Assembly: GCA_015232365.1 (NCBI GenBank)
Contig: JADFZU010000004.1
Span: 1-64,000, forward strand
DNA: 64,000 nt
Direction of reading: 5' to 3'
Source: Magnetococcales bacterium
Lineage (GTDB): Bacteria; Pseudomonadota; Magnetococcia; Magnetococcales; JADFYX01
Of the stretch, positions 1 through 8,882 are shown in pieces (position 1 is the first letter of the stretch; every line of letters starts with the position of its first letter). Both the position numbers and the translations under genes were made by a program. The notes below the pieces were generated by a model that worked only from the letters and a program-made list of their open reading frames with translations, was not told the origin of the DNA and made no database searches.

Positions 1-512
1 TTTTCACCCCAACATTTATGGGAAGCTCGGTGGATGAGGCTTTTGCCCTGGAAATTTTGTCAACTATTCTTGGTAGTAGTGCTTCAAGCAGAATCTACCG
101 GCAGTTGGTTGTTACTGATAAGCTGGCTGTATCCGCCGGCAGTAGTTATAGCGGTCTCTCACGTAGTGACGAACTTTTCTCACTCTCTGCCGTACCAATG
201 CCTGGGGTTACTTTAGAGCAGATAGAGGAGGCTCTGTTTGCCCAGATCGAACTGTTGGTATCTGGACCTATAACAGAACGGGAGTTGCAACGGGCAAAAA
301 ACAGCCTTATTGCTGACCATCTATTTGCTCAGGACTCCGTAGACCGGATCGCTTGGCTTATTGGCCGAATGAGTACAAATAATAGTGATTGGCGTTTGCT
401 GGTTGAAGAGTACCCAGATAGGATTCAAAAGGTAACGGCCAAAGAGGTGCGTCATGTTGCAGCCAGCTACCTTCAAAAGAGGCTTGCTGCTATAGGAACT
501 TTGCAACCATGA
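1..512 (+). CDS. M16 family peptidase, C-terminal part (5' end outside window)
   Basis: The reading frame is open to the first base of the window, so the gene begins upstream; the ATG at 18 is internal. The visible ~168 residues are the end of an M16 (pitrilysin/processing-peptidase-like) zinc peptidase: an ILGSSASSRIYRQL stretch followed by the helical C-terminal half typical of the second M16 domain. The HxxEH metal site would lie in the missing N-terminal half. The stop overlaps the start of the next gene (ATGA), so the two are translationally coupled. Paired M16 genes usually give one catalytic and one non-catalytic subunit; this would be the catalytic one by elimination, which cannot be seen here. 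Confidence 0.85.
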   Translation, partial: FTPTFMGSSVDEAFALEILSTILGSSASSRIYRQLVVTDKLAVSAGSSYSGLSRSDELFSLSAVPMPGVTLEQIEEALFAQIELLVSGPITERELQRAKNSLIADHLFAQDSVDRIAWLIGRMSTNNSDWRLLVEEYPDRIQKVTAKEVRHVAASYLQKRLAAIGTLQP

Positions 513-1834
513 GTATATTTTTTCGTCTACCGGCTTTTCTGTTAATTCCGTTTTTATTGGCAGTAAACCCTAGTTCTGCTGTCGCCGCATGGTCTCCCAA
601 AGTCTCACATTTTCAGGGGCCTGGAGGGATGATGGTTTATCATGTAGAGAGTAACGCCAACCCTCTACTGGTGGTTAAACTCTTGACTCGTGGTGGTGCT
701 GGATATGACCCCAAGGGCAAAGCTGGGGTGGCCTCTTTGGTGGGGTGGATGTTTAATGAGGGTGGTGGTGATCTTGACTCTGAAGCATTCCAGGAAAAGC
801 TGAACTATTACGGTATCTCCCTATCTGGCAGTGCAGGTCGGGATGCGATGACTGTGAGCATGTCCACGCTCTCCATGCATCTGGACATAGCCTGGGGCAT
901 GATGATGGATGCTCTACTCCGCCCCAAGTTTGCTGTTGCTGATTTTGACCGGGCAATAGCTGAACAGATCGCAGCAATAAAACAGGCCAAGGAGAAGCCT
1001 GATGTGCAGGCATCTAATGCCTTGGCTAAGGCTATTTATGGTGACCACCCTTATGGCCAGCCCACCTCAGGAGATTTAACCTCTCTTTCTGCTATTAAGG
1101 TTGCAGATCTAGAGCAGTTCCATGATCAGGCGTTTCGTCTTCCAGGTATGGTGCTTGCGGTAGCTGGGGATATCTCTCTACCTAAATTAAAAGAGCTGGT
1201 CAAAAGCAGCTTTGCCAAATTTAACCATATGCCAAGCTCATTTAGTCCAATTCCATTCGCCTTTACAAAAAACAAGAGCGATCAACAGCATATTGAGCTT
1301 GATGTGCCCCAGACGGCAATTCGTATTGGTGGGGTAGGAATTAACCGCCATGACCCCGATTACTACTCACTTGTGGTTATGAACCAAATATTGGGCGGTA
1401 GCGGTTTTACCAGTCGGTTGACTAAAGAGATAAGGGAGAAACGTGGTTTGACCTATGGTGTCTACTCCTACTTTTCTCCACTGGCAGGGCAGGGGCCGTT
1501 TGTTGTTGCTATGCAGACGAAGACCGAATCAGTTGCCGAGTCGATTACATTATTACGTCAGGAGTTGACCCGTATTTCAAATGAGGATGTTGATGCTGCT
1601 GAGCTGGAGGATATAAAAAAATATCTTACCGGATCTTTTCCTCTTAATCTGGATGGGCTGGGTAAGTTGGCCGGTATTTGGGGGGTGATTGGATTTTATC
1701 AGCGTGGTCTTGACTATCTTTCCATGTGGCCCGAACGAATCCGGGCTGTAACCAGCGGAGATATCCGCCGGGTAGCCAGGAGGATTTTAGATGCTAACAG
1801 GTTACACTTTGTGACGGTGGGACGTACTTCCTAA
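509..1834 (+). CDS. M16 family peptidase-like protein, probably non-catalytic subunit
   Basis: 441 residues with an N-terminal secretion signal (hydrophobic residues ~5-25, ending near AVAA), so it is exported. The two-domain M16 fold is recognisable, including the EIREKRGLTYGVYSYF element of the C-terminal domain. The position where catalytic M16 enzymes carry HxxEH reads GWMFNEGGG and has no histidine, so zinc binding and catalysis are not expected. It starts inside the stop codon of the upstream M16 gene. The likely role is the inactive partner of a heterodimeric periplasmic M16 peptidase; substrate unknown. Confidence 0.85.
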   Translation: MSIFFRLPAFLLIPFLLAVNPSSAVAAWSPKVSHFQGPGGMMVYHVESNANPLLVVKLLTRGGAGYDPKGKAGVASLVGWMFNEGGGDLDSEAFQEKLNYYGISLSGSAGRDAMTVSMSTLSMHLDIAWGMMMDALLRPKFAVADFDRAIAEQIAAIKQAKEKPDVQASNALAKAIYGDHPYGQPTSGDLTSLSAIKVADLEQFHDQAFRLPGMVLAVAGDISLPKLKELVKSSFAKFNHMPSSFSPIPFAFTKNKSDQQHIELDVPQTAIRIGGVGINRHDPDYYSLVVMNQILGGSGFTSRLTKEIREKRGLTYGVYSYFSPLAGQGPFVVAMQTKTESVAESITLLRQELTRISNEDVDAAELEDIKKYLTGSFPLNLDGLGKLAGIWGVIGFYQRGLDYLSMWPERIRAVTSGDIRRVARRILDANRLHFVTVGRTS

Positions 1835-2126
1835 AACCACCGGAATAGTGCTGTCTGGGGTAGTGGTTGAAAACTACATCAGCCTCTGCTGCGTTAAAAT
1901 CCATAATATGATAGGTTCCTACTCTGCAGTGACGGCAGCTACCATTATTTGTTGCCCATTGCGGATTTTTTGCACCAAAACTACCGGTACAGTTGTTGTT
2001 GCCGCAGCGGATCTCACCACAATCACTGCACTTATATACGTGCCTTGGGTGGTTCGCGCATATTGGACACTGATTATTTTTTCCATCTAATTCAGCTTTG
2101 ATCATGGAGTTGAATGTAGAAGTCAT
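1794..2126 (-). CDS. small zinc-ribbon protein, unknown function
   Basis: 110 residues with four closely spaced cysteine pairs (CPIC, CSDC, CGNNNC, CRHC) separated like two treble-clef/zinc-ribbon knuckles, which is unlikely by chance and argues for a real gene. It has no signal peptide or membrane segment. The 3' end overlaps the end of the convergent M16 gene by 41 bases. No strong Shine-Dalgarno precedes the ATG at 2126; an in-frame ATG at 2105 is an alternative start. Such proteins often bind nucleic acid or act as accessory metal-binding modules, but nothing here fixes a role. Confidence 0.6.
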   Translation of the reverse strand: MTSTFNSMIKAELDGKNNQCPICANHPRHVYKCSDCGEIRCGNNNCTGSFGAKNPQWATNNGSCRHCRVGTYHIMDFNAAEADVVFNHYPRQHYSGGFRKYVPPSQSVTC

Positions 2127-2240
2127 AGTCTTTATATTATCGTAAGCAGGTTGGTTGACGTATATTGTTATTCATACACAGTATATAGCAATAAGCGTGC
2201 TAAAATTTACTGAAACAGTTATGATTGGAAGAGATTTAAA

Positions 2241-2729
2241 ATGTTGATTGGAATTATTTCAGATACCCACGACCATATAGTTAATGTTAAAAAAGCTGCC
2301 AAAATCTTTATTGAAAGGGGTGTGACAAGGGTCCTTCATGCTGGTGATATTGGCTCCCCTTCTGTGGTCAAGCATTTTGCAGGGTTGGATTTTGCTTTGG
2401 TCTACGGTAACAATGATGGTGAACGTATTATGTTGAAAAAAAAAGTTGAGCAGATCAATGGCAAGATGGCTGGTGAAGTGCTGAACTGGGAGTGTGAAGA
2501 GGGCAAAATAGCTGTTTATCATGGTACTGTCCCCACATTTTTAAATGCCATGATTCGTTGTGGTGATTACCGGCTAGTCGTCAGTGGGCATACCCATAAG
2601 GTAGTCAACCGGTTAGAGGGTAATACCAGGGTCTTGAATCCCGGCACAGCACACGATGGTTTTGAGGAGTCTCCCACAATGATGATTTATGACACTGCTC
2701 TAGATGTTGCTGAGGTGATAAACTTGTAA
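2241..2729 (+). CDS. YfcE/MJ0936-type metallophosphoesterase
   Basis: 162 residues, the usual size for the YfcE family of soluble phosphodiesterases. All calcineurin-like motifs are visible: SDTHDH at the N-terminus, HAGDIGS, YGNNDGE, and the C-terminal SGHTHK, giving a complete dinuclear metal site. The family hydrolyses phosphodiesters in vitro; the physiological substrate is generally unknown. The start is supported by a GGAAGAG site 11 bases upstream. It lies just before the signalling gene at 2781 with a ~50 base gap and could be co-transcribed. Confidence 0.9.
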   Translation: MLIGIISDTHDHIVNVKKAAKIFIERGVTRVLHAGDIGSPSVVKHFAGLDFALVYGNNDGERIMLKKKVEQINGKMAGEVLNWECEEGKIAVYHGTVPTFLNAMIRCGDYRLVVSGHTHKVVNRLEGNTRVLNPGTAHDGFEESPTMMIYDTALDVAEVINL

Positions 2730-2780
2730 CATGAAAAAAGGTTTGATTTTGATTTTTATAAAGATAAATACGGACCAATA

Positions 2781-4856
2781 ATGACTAAACAGCCTCTTTT
2801 TTTTGTAGTAGATGACGATTCAGTTACAAGGCTCATGCTCTGTAGGTTTTTAGAGCAGTTGGGGTATGCAACTCTTGGTCTTAATAACGGTAAAGAGGCT
2901 CTTGCAGCTTTAGATAATGGGCTGCCTGATATTGTCTTGATGGATGCCAAAATGCCAGTGATGAATGGTTTTGAAACCCTGGCAGTCATGAAGAGCCGCC
3001 CTGATACAAAAAATATTCCTGTGCTAATGATTACCGGGCTAAATGATGACGCTTCGGTGGATGATGCCTACGGTGCAGGAGCTGCTGATTTTATTCCCAA
3101 ACCGATCCATTGGGCTATTCTTCGTAACCGGGTTCGCTATCTTCTTAAAGATATTGAGGCTGAGAGAAAGATCAATCTTGCATCCATCGTGTTTGACAAC
3201 ACCTCAGAGGGGATTGTTGTTACCAATTCAGAAGGGATTATTCAGTCGGTCAACCCAGCTTTTTCCATCATCACCGGTTATTTCCCTGAGGAAGTGCTGG
3301 GCAAAAGCATGAATATGGTTAGCTCTGGACGGCATAATAAAGCATTTTATAAAAAATTCTGGGACTCTTTAATGGTTTCTGGACGGTGGCAGGGGGAGTT
3401 TTGGAACCGGCGCAAGGATGGTTCGGTTTTTCCCCAGTGGGTAACAATCAGTGCTGTAAATGGGGCTGATGGTAAGTGTACGAACTATGTTGGAGTTTTT
3501 TCTGACCTTTCGGCATTAAAGGAGTCAGAGGCCAACCTACTCTATCTCTCTGGTCACGATACACTTACCGATCTCCCCAACCGCCATCTTTTCCAAGAGC
3601 GGCTGGCTTTGGCTTTGACTGAAGCTAAAGAGTGTAATGGCCGGGTTGGGGTAATGTTATTGGATCTGGACCGTTTTAAAGTGGTAAATGAGACCCTTGG
3701 TCATGATAAAGGCGACCAGCTTCTTGTCCAGGTTGGCAAGAGACTGACCAAATGTTTGACTCAGCCAGCCACATTAGGCCGAATGGGTGGGGATGAGTTT
3801 GGGGTGATTCTGCCACGAATGAAGCACTCTCAAGATGCGGCACGTATTGCTCAGGAAATGTTGGAGTCTTTAAAAAAACCTTTTCCAATAGATGGTGAGG
3901 AGATGGAGTTTTTTATCGGTGCCAGTATCGGTATTGGTCTGGCACCTTCGGATGGTGAAGATGTAAAAACACTCTTAAAGAGTGCTGATGCTGCTATGTA
4001 TCACGCCAAAGAGCAGGGACGAAATAATTTCCAGTATTATCGTGATGATCTAAATACCGCTTCCATGGCTAGAATGTTGATGGAGAGCAGCCTTCGTAGT
4101 GCATTGGACAAAGAGGAGTTTGTCCTCTATTATCAACCACAAATGGATGTGGCGACCGGTAAGCTGGTTGGAGCTGAAGCCTTGATCCGCTGGCAGCACT
4201 CTATGCAGGGGTTGATTGCTCCAGGAGAATTTATCACCCTGGCAGAAGAGACCGGCCTGATTGTCCCTATGGGGGAGTGGGCATTACGAACAGCATGTAA
4301 GCAGATGAAAAAATGGTCTAAGGCTGGACTGCCGCCTATCCGGGTTGCGGTCAACCTATCTGGTATTCAGTTTAAACAGCCAGACTTTACCGATTTGGTT
4401 CTTAAAATTATTAAAGAGACCGGCATAAAACATCGCTGGCTGGAGTTGGAGTTGACGGAAAGCATTGCTATGGGTGATGCTGAAGAGACTTTTCGCAAGT
4501 TAAATACCTTGTCAGAATATGATATACCACTGGCAATTGACGATTTTGGAACCGGCTTTTCATCATTGAGCTATTTGAAACGGTTCCCTTTTGGTACTCT
4601 AAAAATTGACCGTTCGTTTGTCCGTAACTGCACTACAGATGCTGAAGATGCGGCACTGGTCAGGACTATTATTGGCTTGGCTAATAGTTTGGGGCTGACG
4701 GTGATAGCTGAAGGAGTTGAAGAGCAGGATCATTTGGAGTTTTTGCGTGAACATGGTTGTAAAGAGATTCAGGGCTATCTATATGGTCGGCCTATGCCTG
4801 CCAAAGATTTTGCTACATTTATCAAAAATAATCCGGTTATGAAGGATGAAAATTAA
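2781..4856 (+). CDS. response regulator with PAS, GGDEF and EAL domains
   Basis: 691 residues. Receiver domain ~1-125 with phospho-acceptor Asp55 in VLMDAKMP; PAS domain ~140-255; diguanylate cyclase domain with an intact GGDEF motif at 336-340; phosphodiesterase domain with GAEAL (EAL at 466-468) and a conserved DDFGTGFSSL loop. Both catalytic domains keep their signature residues, so the protein could make or degrade cyclic-di-GMP, controlled by phosphorylation and a PAS ligand. There is no membrane segment. No histidine kinase gene is adjacent. The downstream metallopeptidase gene overlaps its 3' end by 11 bases. Confidence 0.93.
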   Translation: MTKQPLFFVVDDDSVTRLMLCRFLEQLGYATLGLNNGKEALAALDNGLPDIVLMDAKMPVMNGFETLAVMKSRPDTKNIPVLMITGLNDDASVDDAYGAGAADFIPKPIHWAILRNRVRYLLKDIEAERKINLASIVFDNTSEGIVVTNSEGIIQSVNPAFSIITGYFPEEVLGKSMNMVSSGRHNKAFYKKFWDSLMVSGRWQGEFWNRRKDGSVFPQWVTISAVNGADGKCTNYVGVFSDLSALKESEANLLYLSGHDTLTDLPNRHLFQERLALALTEAKECNGRVGVMLLDLDRFKVVNETLGHDKGDQLLVQVGKRLTKCLTQPATLGRMGGDEFGVILPRMKHSQDAARIAQEMLESLKKPFPIDGEEMEFFIGASIGIGLAPSDGEDVKTLLKSADAAMYHAKEQGRNNFQYYRDDLNTASMARMLMESSLRSALDKEEFVLYYQPQMDVATGKLVGAEALIRWQHSMQGLIAPGEFITLAEETGLIVPMGEWALRTACKQMKKWSKAGLPPIRVAVNLSGIQFKQPDFTDLVLKIIKETGIKHRWLELELTESIAMGDAEETFRKLNTLSEYDIPLAIDDFGTGFSSLSYLKRFPFGTLKIDRSFVRNCTTDAEDAALVRTIIGLANSLGLTVIAEGVEEQDHLEFLREHGCKEIQGYLYGRPMPAKDFATFIKNNPVMKDEN

Positions 4857-7230
4857 ATCTTTCATAGTTACAGTCCATGTTATGGTTTCCCTCTTTTTGA
4901 GTGTAGGCCATGGGCTATCTTACGCCTCTGGAATGGATGTTGTCGACCACTCTATTACAGTGGTGATAGATCCTGGCAGCAAGCATATAAAAGTTACCGA
5001 CACCATTAATATTCCCAATCAAGAACTTGCTGGTTTAGAAACCTCTGGGCTGTTGTTAAATGCTGGTTTACAGGTTACGACTTGGGAAGGGGCTACCATG
5101 GTCTCCCCGACAACTACAGAGTCGTGTGGTCAAGGAAGCTGTAACCGTTATTTTATAAAGATTGCTCCTGGTGCAAGCCAAACCGGGCAGCTCACCATGC
5201 ATTATCATGGCGAGTTAACCGATAGTTCATCACCAATTGAGGCTCAGGGAGTGAACTTGGGCGGAGCTTCGGTGTGGTATCCCCAGTTCGGGGCAGGGCT
5301 GTTGCGATTTGAGTTGACGGTATTACTGCCTGCAAAGTGGAAATCCGTCAGTCAGGGGCAGCAGGTTAATATCGCCTCTTCTGGTGACAGTTCCAAGAGT
5401 TTCTCTTGGTCAGGTTGGATAACAAGAGAGCCAAGCGACGAGATATCTCTGGTTGCTGGTCCATGGTTTGAATACAAAAAAAACATGGATGACGGAACAA
5501 CTCTGTTTGCCTTTTTCCGGGAAGATGACCCTGTCTTGGCTAAGAGTTATCTTGACTCTTCAGAAAAATATATAAAACTCTACAGTGATCTGCTTGGGCC
5601 TTATCCATATAAAAAATTTGCAGTTGTAGAGAACCACCGTCAGACCGGTCTTGGTATGGCATCGTTTACCCTGTTAGGGTCTAAGGTTCTGCGTTTGCCA
5701 TTTATTCTAAATAGTTCATTGCCCCATGAAATTTTGCATAACTGGTGGGGTAATGGAGTTTTTGTTGATTATAAAGAGGGTAACTGGAGCGAGGGCCTAA
5801 CCGCATATCTTGCCGATTATTGGTTACAGGAACGTCTAGGTAACGGAGTCGCTTATCGGCGGAATACTCTGATTGGTTATGGTGATTTTGTCGGAGAATC
5901 CAACGATTTTTCTCTGGAAAATTTTCACTCCAGGCATGATAAGTCCTCCCAAGCGATTGGCTATGGCAAAGGGGCGTTTTTATTTCATCAACTCCGTAAC
6001 ATTATTGGTGATGAACCTTTTGTTGCCGGGCTTCGCTATTTTTACCGGGAGAATAAGTTTAAACGGGCCTCATATGCTGATTTGCAGAGTAGTATGCTTT
6101 TAGCTTCTGAGCAGAATTTGAGTGAATTCTTCAGGCAGTGGACCAAGCGGGTCGGTGCTCCAGATTTAAAATTGGTCAATGCTAATGTAAAGGTAATTGC
6201 TGGCAATAAATTTAAAATAACCGTTACTCTTTGGCAGCTCGGTGATGCACCGCCATATCAGTTATTGATCCCTTTTACAGTGACTCAGGTAGGGGCGCCA
6301 GAGCCGGTAGTTTTTTGGCGAACAATGTCTGAACCATCACAAAGTTTTGAATTTACTACTAACCTGCGGCCTATGCGTCTTGATGTTGATCCCAGTTATG
6401 ATATTTTTCGTAAGTTGCACCCAGAGGAGCGTCCGGTCACTCTCTCCAAGGCGTTTGGAGCTAAACGTGGCTTGATTATCTATCCTGGAGAGGCGAAAAA
6501 AAAGGCAGTTGAGGCATACCGTCAGGTCGCAATAGCCTGGAATCTTGGCATCACTCCAGATGATGCAACCTCTGATTTGCCAACCGACCGAACGGTATGG
6601 TTGTTTGGCAAGTCCAACCGTTTTGGCCCTAAATTATTGGAGTCTCTCTATAAGTTTGATGTAGGTGAAGGGGTGCAGACCAGACGGATAAAAATTAATG
6701 ATGAATGGTATGATGATAGAAAAGAGGCAATAGTTTTAGTTGGCAATAATCCTGATGATAAAAAATCTACTCTTGTTCAGATAATGAGCAGGCCGGAAAA
6801 ATTTCCAGATCTTTACCAAATTCTAGCTAAAAAGCTGCCCCATTATGGTAGTTACAGTTATATGGTTTTTTCAGCTCCAGACGGTATAAACAAAATAAAA
6901 GGCCAGTGGCCATCAACCGGATCACCACTCAGTGTCACCTTTGATACAGACGGCCTATCTCGTCAGGCAAAAGAGCCGCCCAGGCCTCGTCCTGTGACGA
7001 TTTTAGAAGTTCCGTTACCGGAGCACTCATATACAATAAAAGCAGACCCTGAACAGCCAGAGGCAACTACGTTAACTCCACAAAGAGTTGTTCTTCCCGA
7101 TTCAGAAACCGAGCTTCTCCTGCCAGAAGATCCAAATAGCAATCTTCAGTTTATAAAAAAACCCAATCGTGGAATGAAAGGTAGCGACCTATTTCAAAAA
7201 CCGGTGGCAGTTCCTTTGTCGTCAGACTAA
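4846..7230 (+). CDS. M1-like (gluzincin) metallopeptidase, exported
   Basis: 794 residues. An N-terminal signal peptide (~1-28) precedes a beta-rich domain and a gluzincin catalytic domain with HEILH at 294-298 and a glutamate at 316 in WSEGLTAY as the likely third zinc ligand, one residue closer than in classical M1 enzymes. The MASFTLLG segment before the site is in the place of the M1 GxMEN exopeptidase motif but does not match it, so it may not be a classical aminopeptidase. A ~300-residue C-terminal region is unassigned and Pro-rich at the end. Translation is probably coupled to the upstream signalling gene. Confidence 0.85.
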   Translation: MKIKSFIVTVHVMVSLFLSVGHGLSYASGMDVVDHSITVVIDPGSKHIKVTDTINIPNQELAGLETSGLLLNAGLQVTTWEGATMVSPTTTESCGQGSCNRYFIKIAPGASQTGQLTMHYHGELTDSSSPIEAQGVNLGGASVWYPQFGAGLLRFELTVLLPAKWKSVSQGQQVNIASSGDSSKSFSWSGWITREPSDEISLVAGPWFEYKKNMDDGTTLFAFFREDDPVLAKSYLDSSEKYIKLYSDLLGPYPYKKFAVVENHRQTGLGMASFTLLGSKVLRLPFILNSSLPHEILHNWWGNGVFVDYKEGNWSEGLTAYLADYWLQERLGNGVAYRRNTLIGYGDFVGESNDFSLENFHSRHDKSSQAIGYGKGAFLFHQLRNIIGDEPFVAGLRYFYRENKFKRASYADLQSSMLLASEQNLSEFFRQWTKRVGAPDLKLVNANVKVIAGNKFKITVTLWQLGDAPPYQLLIPFTVTQVGAPEPVVFWRTMSEPSQSFEFTTNLRPMRLDVDPSYDIFRKLHPEERPVTLSKAFGAKRGLIIYPGEAKKKAVEAYRQVAIAWNLGITPDDATSDLPTDRTVWLFGKSNRFGPKLLESLYKFDVGEGVQTRRIKINDEWYDDRKEAIVLVGNNPDDKKSTLVQIMSRPEKFPDLYQILAKKLPHYGSYSYMVFSAPDGINKIKGQWPSTGSPLSVTFDTDGLSRQAKEPPRPRPVTILEVPLPEHSYTIKADPEQPEATTLTPQRVVLPDSETELLLPEDPNSNLQFIKKPNRGMKGSDLFQKPVAVPLSSD

Positions 7231-7265
7231 CCGACAGTTAAAAGTAGTTTCTGGGATTTTCTCCT

Positions 7266-7422
7266 AGATTTGGCAGTTGTTCGTACATTACTAGCACAAC
7301 CTCTTGATGCACTTGGCAAGTCAGAAAAAAGTTTCATCACCAATAAGGTGGTTTCGATTTTTCCTGATTCACCAGATAAACCAATATGTTATGTCATTAA
7401 TGCACGCCATATTTCTGAATCT
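7266..7422 (+). repeat. dispersed inverted-repeat-ended element, copy 1
   Basis: About 157 bp that closely match segments at 46327-46486 and 61780-61934. It begins AGATTTGGCAGTTG and ends with an inverted version of that end (..TTCTGAATCT). The interior shares the TCACCAATAAGGTGGTTTCG and GATTCACCAGATAAACC blocks with the other copies. It has no coding capacity of its own, which fits a MITE-like non-autonomous element or a large REP-like repeat. It lies between the metallopeptidase and the next gene, whose frame is open backwards into the repeat by chance. Confidence 0.8.
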
Positions 7423-7456
7423 TGGTTACATTAGAATGGATAATTGGAGAGTTGAA

Positions 7457-8383
7457 ATGGCTAAAAAACTAGTTCTACGTGCTTCAGCTAAAATCCAAGA
7501 TCTCTTTGGAGAGTTTAATCCTGGTTGTGAAAAGTTTGAAGCTAGTGGGGTTGTTAAACGTAACGATGATATTTTGGTGGTTTTTGATAGTTGTCTGCAG
7601 ATTGCCCAGTTGACCATAGATGGACCATCGACAAAGCCGGTTTTTAACGGTAGGGCATGGATTATTCCCACACTTACCAATGTTGAAGATGTTAAAGGTT
7701 TTGAGGGGATTACCCGTAACCGGATGTTAGGTGATGATAAGCTCTACATGGTTGCCGAGTCTCTTGAGAGAAGTGACGAAAAAGGTAAAAAATTTTATAA
7801 CGGTAAAGTTGTCACTCTAGATCAGAGTTATAGTGGGGCAGGGGAGTGGTTGGACTATAGGCTGCCTAGTTCAAACAAGGGGTTTGAGGGAGTTGCTGTC
7901 ATTACCAGCCCAGGTAAAAAAAAACCACGGCTTTTTGCTCTATGTGAGGGAAATCGTTGCCGGGCAGGAGAGGCGGGCAAAAAACCAGGAAAGGGGAGAA
8001 TCCGGGTTTTTAAACCAGGTGATGGCAAATGGATACACCTAGGTAAAATGTCCCTTCCTGAGCAGGTAAAGTTTATCGACTATTCCGACCTGGATATAGT
8101 AATAAATACCAAAGGCACTGAAGCTGTTGTGGCAGTGCTCTCTCAGGCCAGTAGGCAACTCTGGGTTGGGAAGCTGGGTATGCCATCTTTCAAGTGGCAG
8201 GGCCAAGGAAAGATTTACAACTTTCCGAGTAAGAGTAAAGGTAGTTTCTGCACAGTTGAGGGTGTGTCTTGGTTGGACGATAAATGCAACAAAATTATAG
8301 TGGTGTCCGATAAGAGAAAGAGTGACCATCCTGAAGGCTGCAAAAATTATGAGCAATCTATTCATCTGTTTGAGTTGCCGTAG
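7457..8383 (+). CDS. predicted beta-propeller protein, unknown function
   Basis: 308 residues from the ATG at 7457, which has a GGAGAG site 6 bases upstream. The frame continues open to 7304, but that extension lies in a repeat element and is rejected. The protein is beta-rich with repeated blade-like segments, including KGFEGITRN and KGFEGVAVI, which resemble the FEG(I/V) pattern of phytase-like or DUF3616-type propellers. No signal peptide is seen from this start. The family assignment is tentative. It sits outside the magnetosome operons, convergent with the cyclic-nucleotide-binding gene. Confidence 0.7.
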   Translation: MAKKLVLRASAKIQDLFGEFNPGCEKFEASGVVKRNDDILVVFDSCLQIAQLTIDGPSTKPVFNGRAWIIPTLTNVEDVKGFEGITRNRMLGDDKLYMVAESLERSDEKGKKFYNGKVVTLDQSYSGAGEWLDYRLPSSNKGFEGVAVITSPGKKKPRLFALCEGNRCRAGEAGKKPGKGRIRVFKPGDGKWIHLGKMSLPEQVKFIDYSDLDIVINTKGTEAVVAVLSQASRQLWVGKLGMPSFKWQGQGKIYNFPSKSKGSFCTVEGVSWLDDKCNKIIVVSDKRKSDHPEGCKNYEQSIHLFELP

Positions 8384-8429
8384 TGTATAGTTTGCTAACA
8401 GTATCGGTATCTAGCAAATAGTTGCAGCT

Positions 8430-8882
8430 CTACATTCTAACTCTTAAGCGTTCAGTTAGTTTGTCAATCCTGCTGATCATCTTTAGAATGCACTGATCTT
8501 TGATTTTTTCCCTTATTTCACAACCTAAACGTTGTAGAGAGTCTTGATCTAGACGAAAGAGAAAAACACTATCATGGGCAACTACAGAGGTGCTTCTTTT
8601 GGTGTTGGCGAAAAAGGCCATCTCTCCAAAAATCTCACCTTTCTCCATGTAGTTAAGTTCTACTCCTTGTTTAACTGTCGCAACTTTTCCCGTTAATAGT
8701 ATATAAAAACAGGTGTCTTTTTTACCCTCAGCTATAATCCGTGTTCCCGGGCCAAAAGTGACAAAACCGCCTTGAAAGCTAGCCATCCTCTTTTTTTCAT
8801 AGAGAGAAAAAGGTTCAAAGAATGGAATCATCTTCATCATATCAACAATTTGTTCTTGGGAGTAACCAGCAACTGTTGTCAT
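8430..8882 (-). CDS. cyclic nucleotide-binding domain protein, last gene of the mamXZ operon
   Basis: 150 residues consisting almost only of a cNMP-binding (CRP-type) beta-barrel: the phosphate-binding cassette appears as GEIFGEMAFFANTKRST, with the conserved GE and R residues. There is no helix-turn-helix, kinase or channel segment, so it is a stand-alone sensor or adaptor. Its ATG overlaps the stop of mamZ (TAATG), making it the third gene of a mamX-mamZ-cNMP operon. Co-translation suggests a link between cyclic nucleotide level and iron or redox handling at the magnetosome, but that link is inferred only from position. Confidence 0.88.
   Translation of the reverse strand: MTTVAGYSQEQIVDMMKMIPFFEPFSLYEKKRMASFQGGFVTFGPGTRIIAEGKKDTCFYILLTGKVATVKQGVELNYMEKGEIFGEMAFFANTKRSTSVVAHDSVFLFRLDQDSLQRLGCEIREKIKDQCILKMISRIDKLTERLRVRM

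Noticed and set aside
7304-7456. N-terminal extension of the beta-propeller gene
   Set aside because: Most of the extension lies in the dispersed repeat copy, and a good ribosome site precedes the ATG at 7457.
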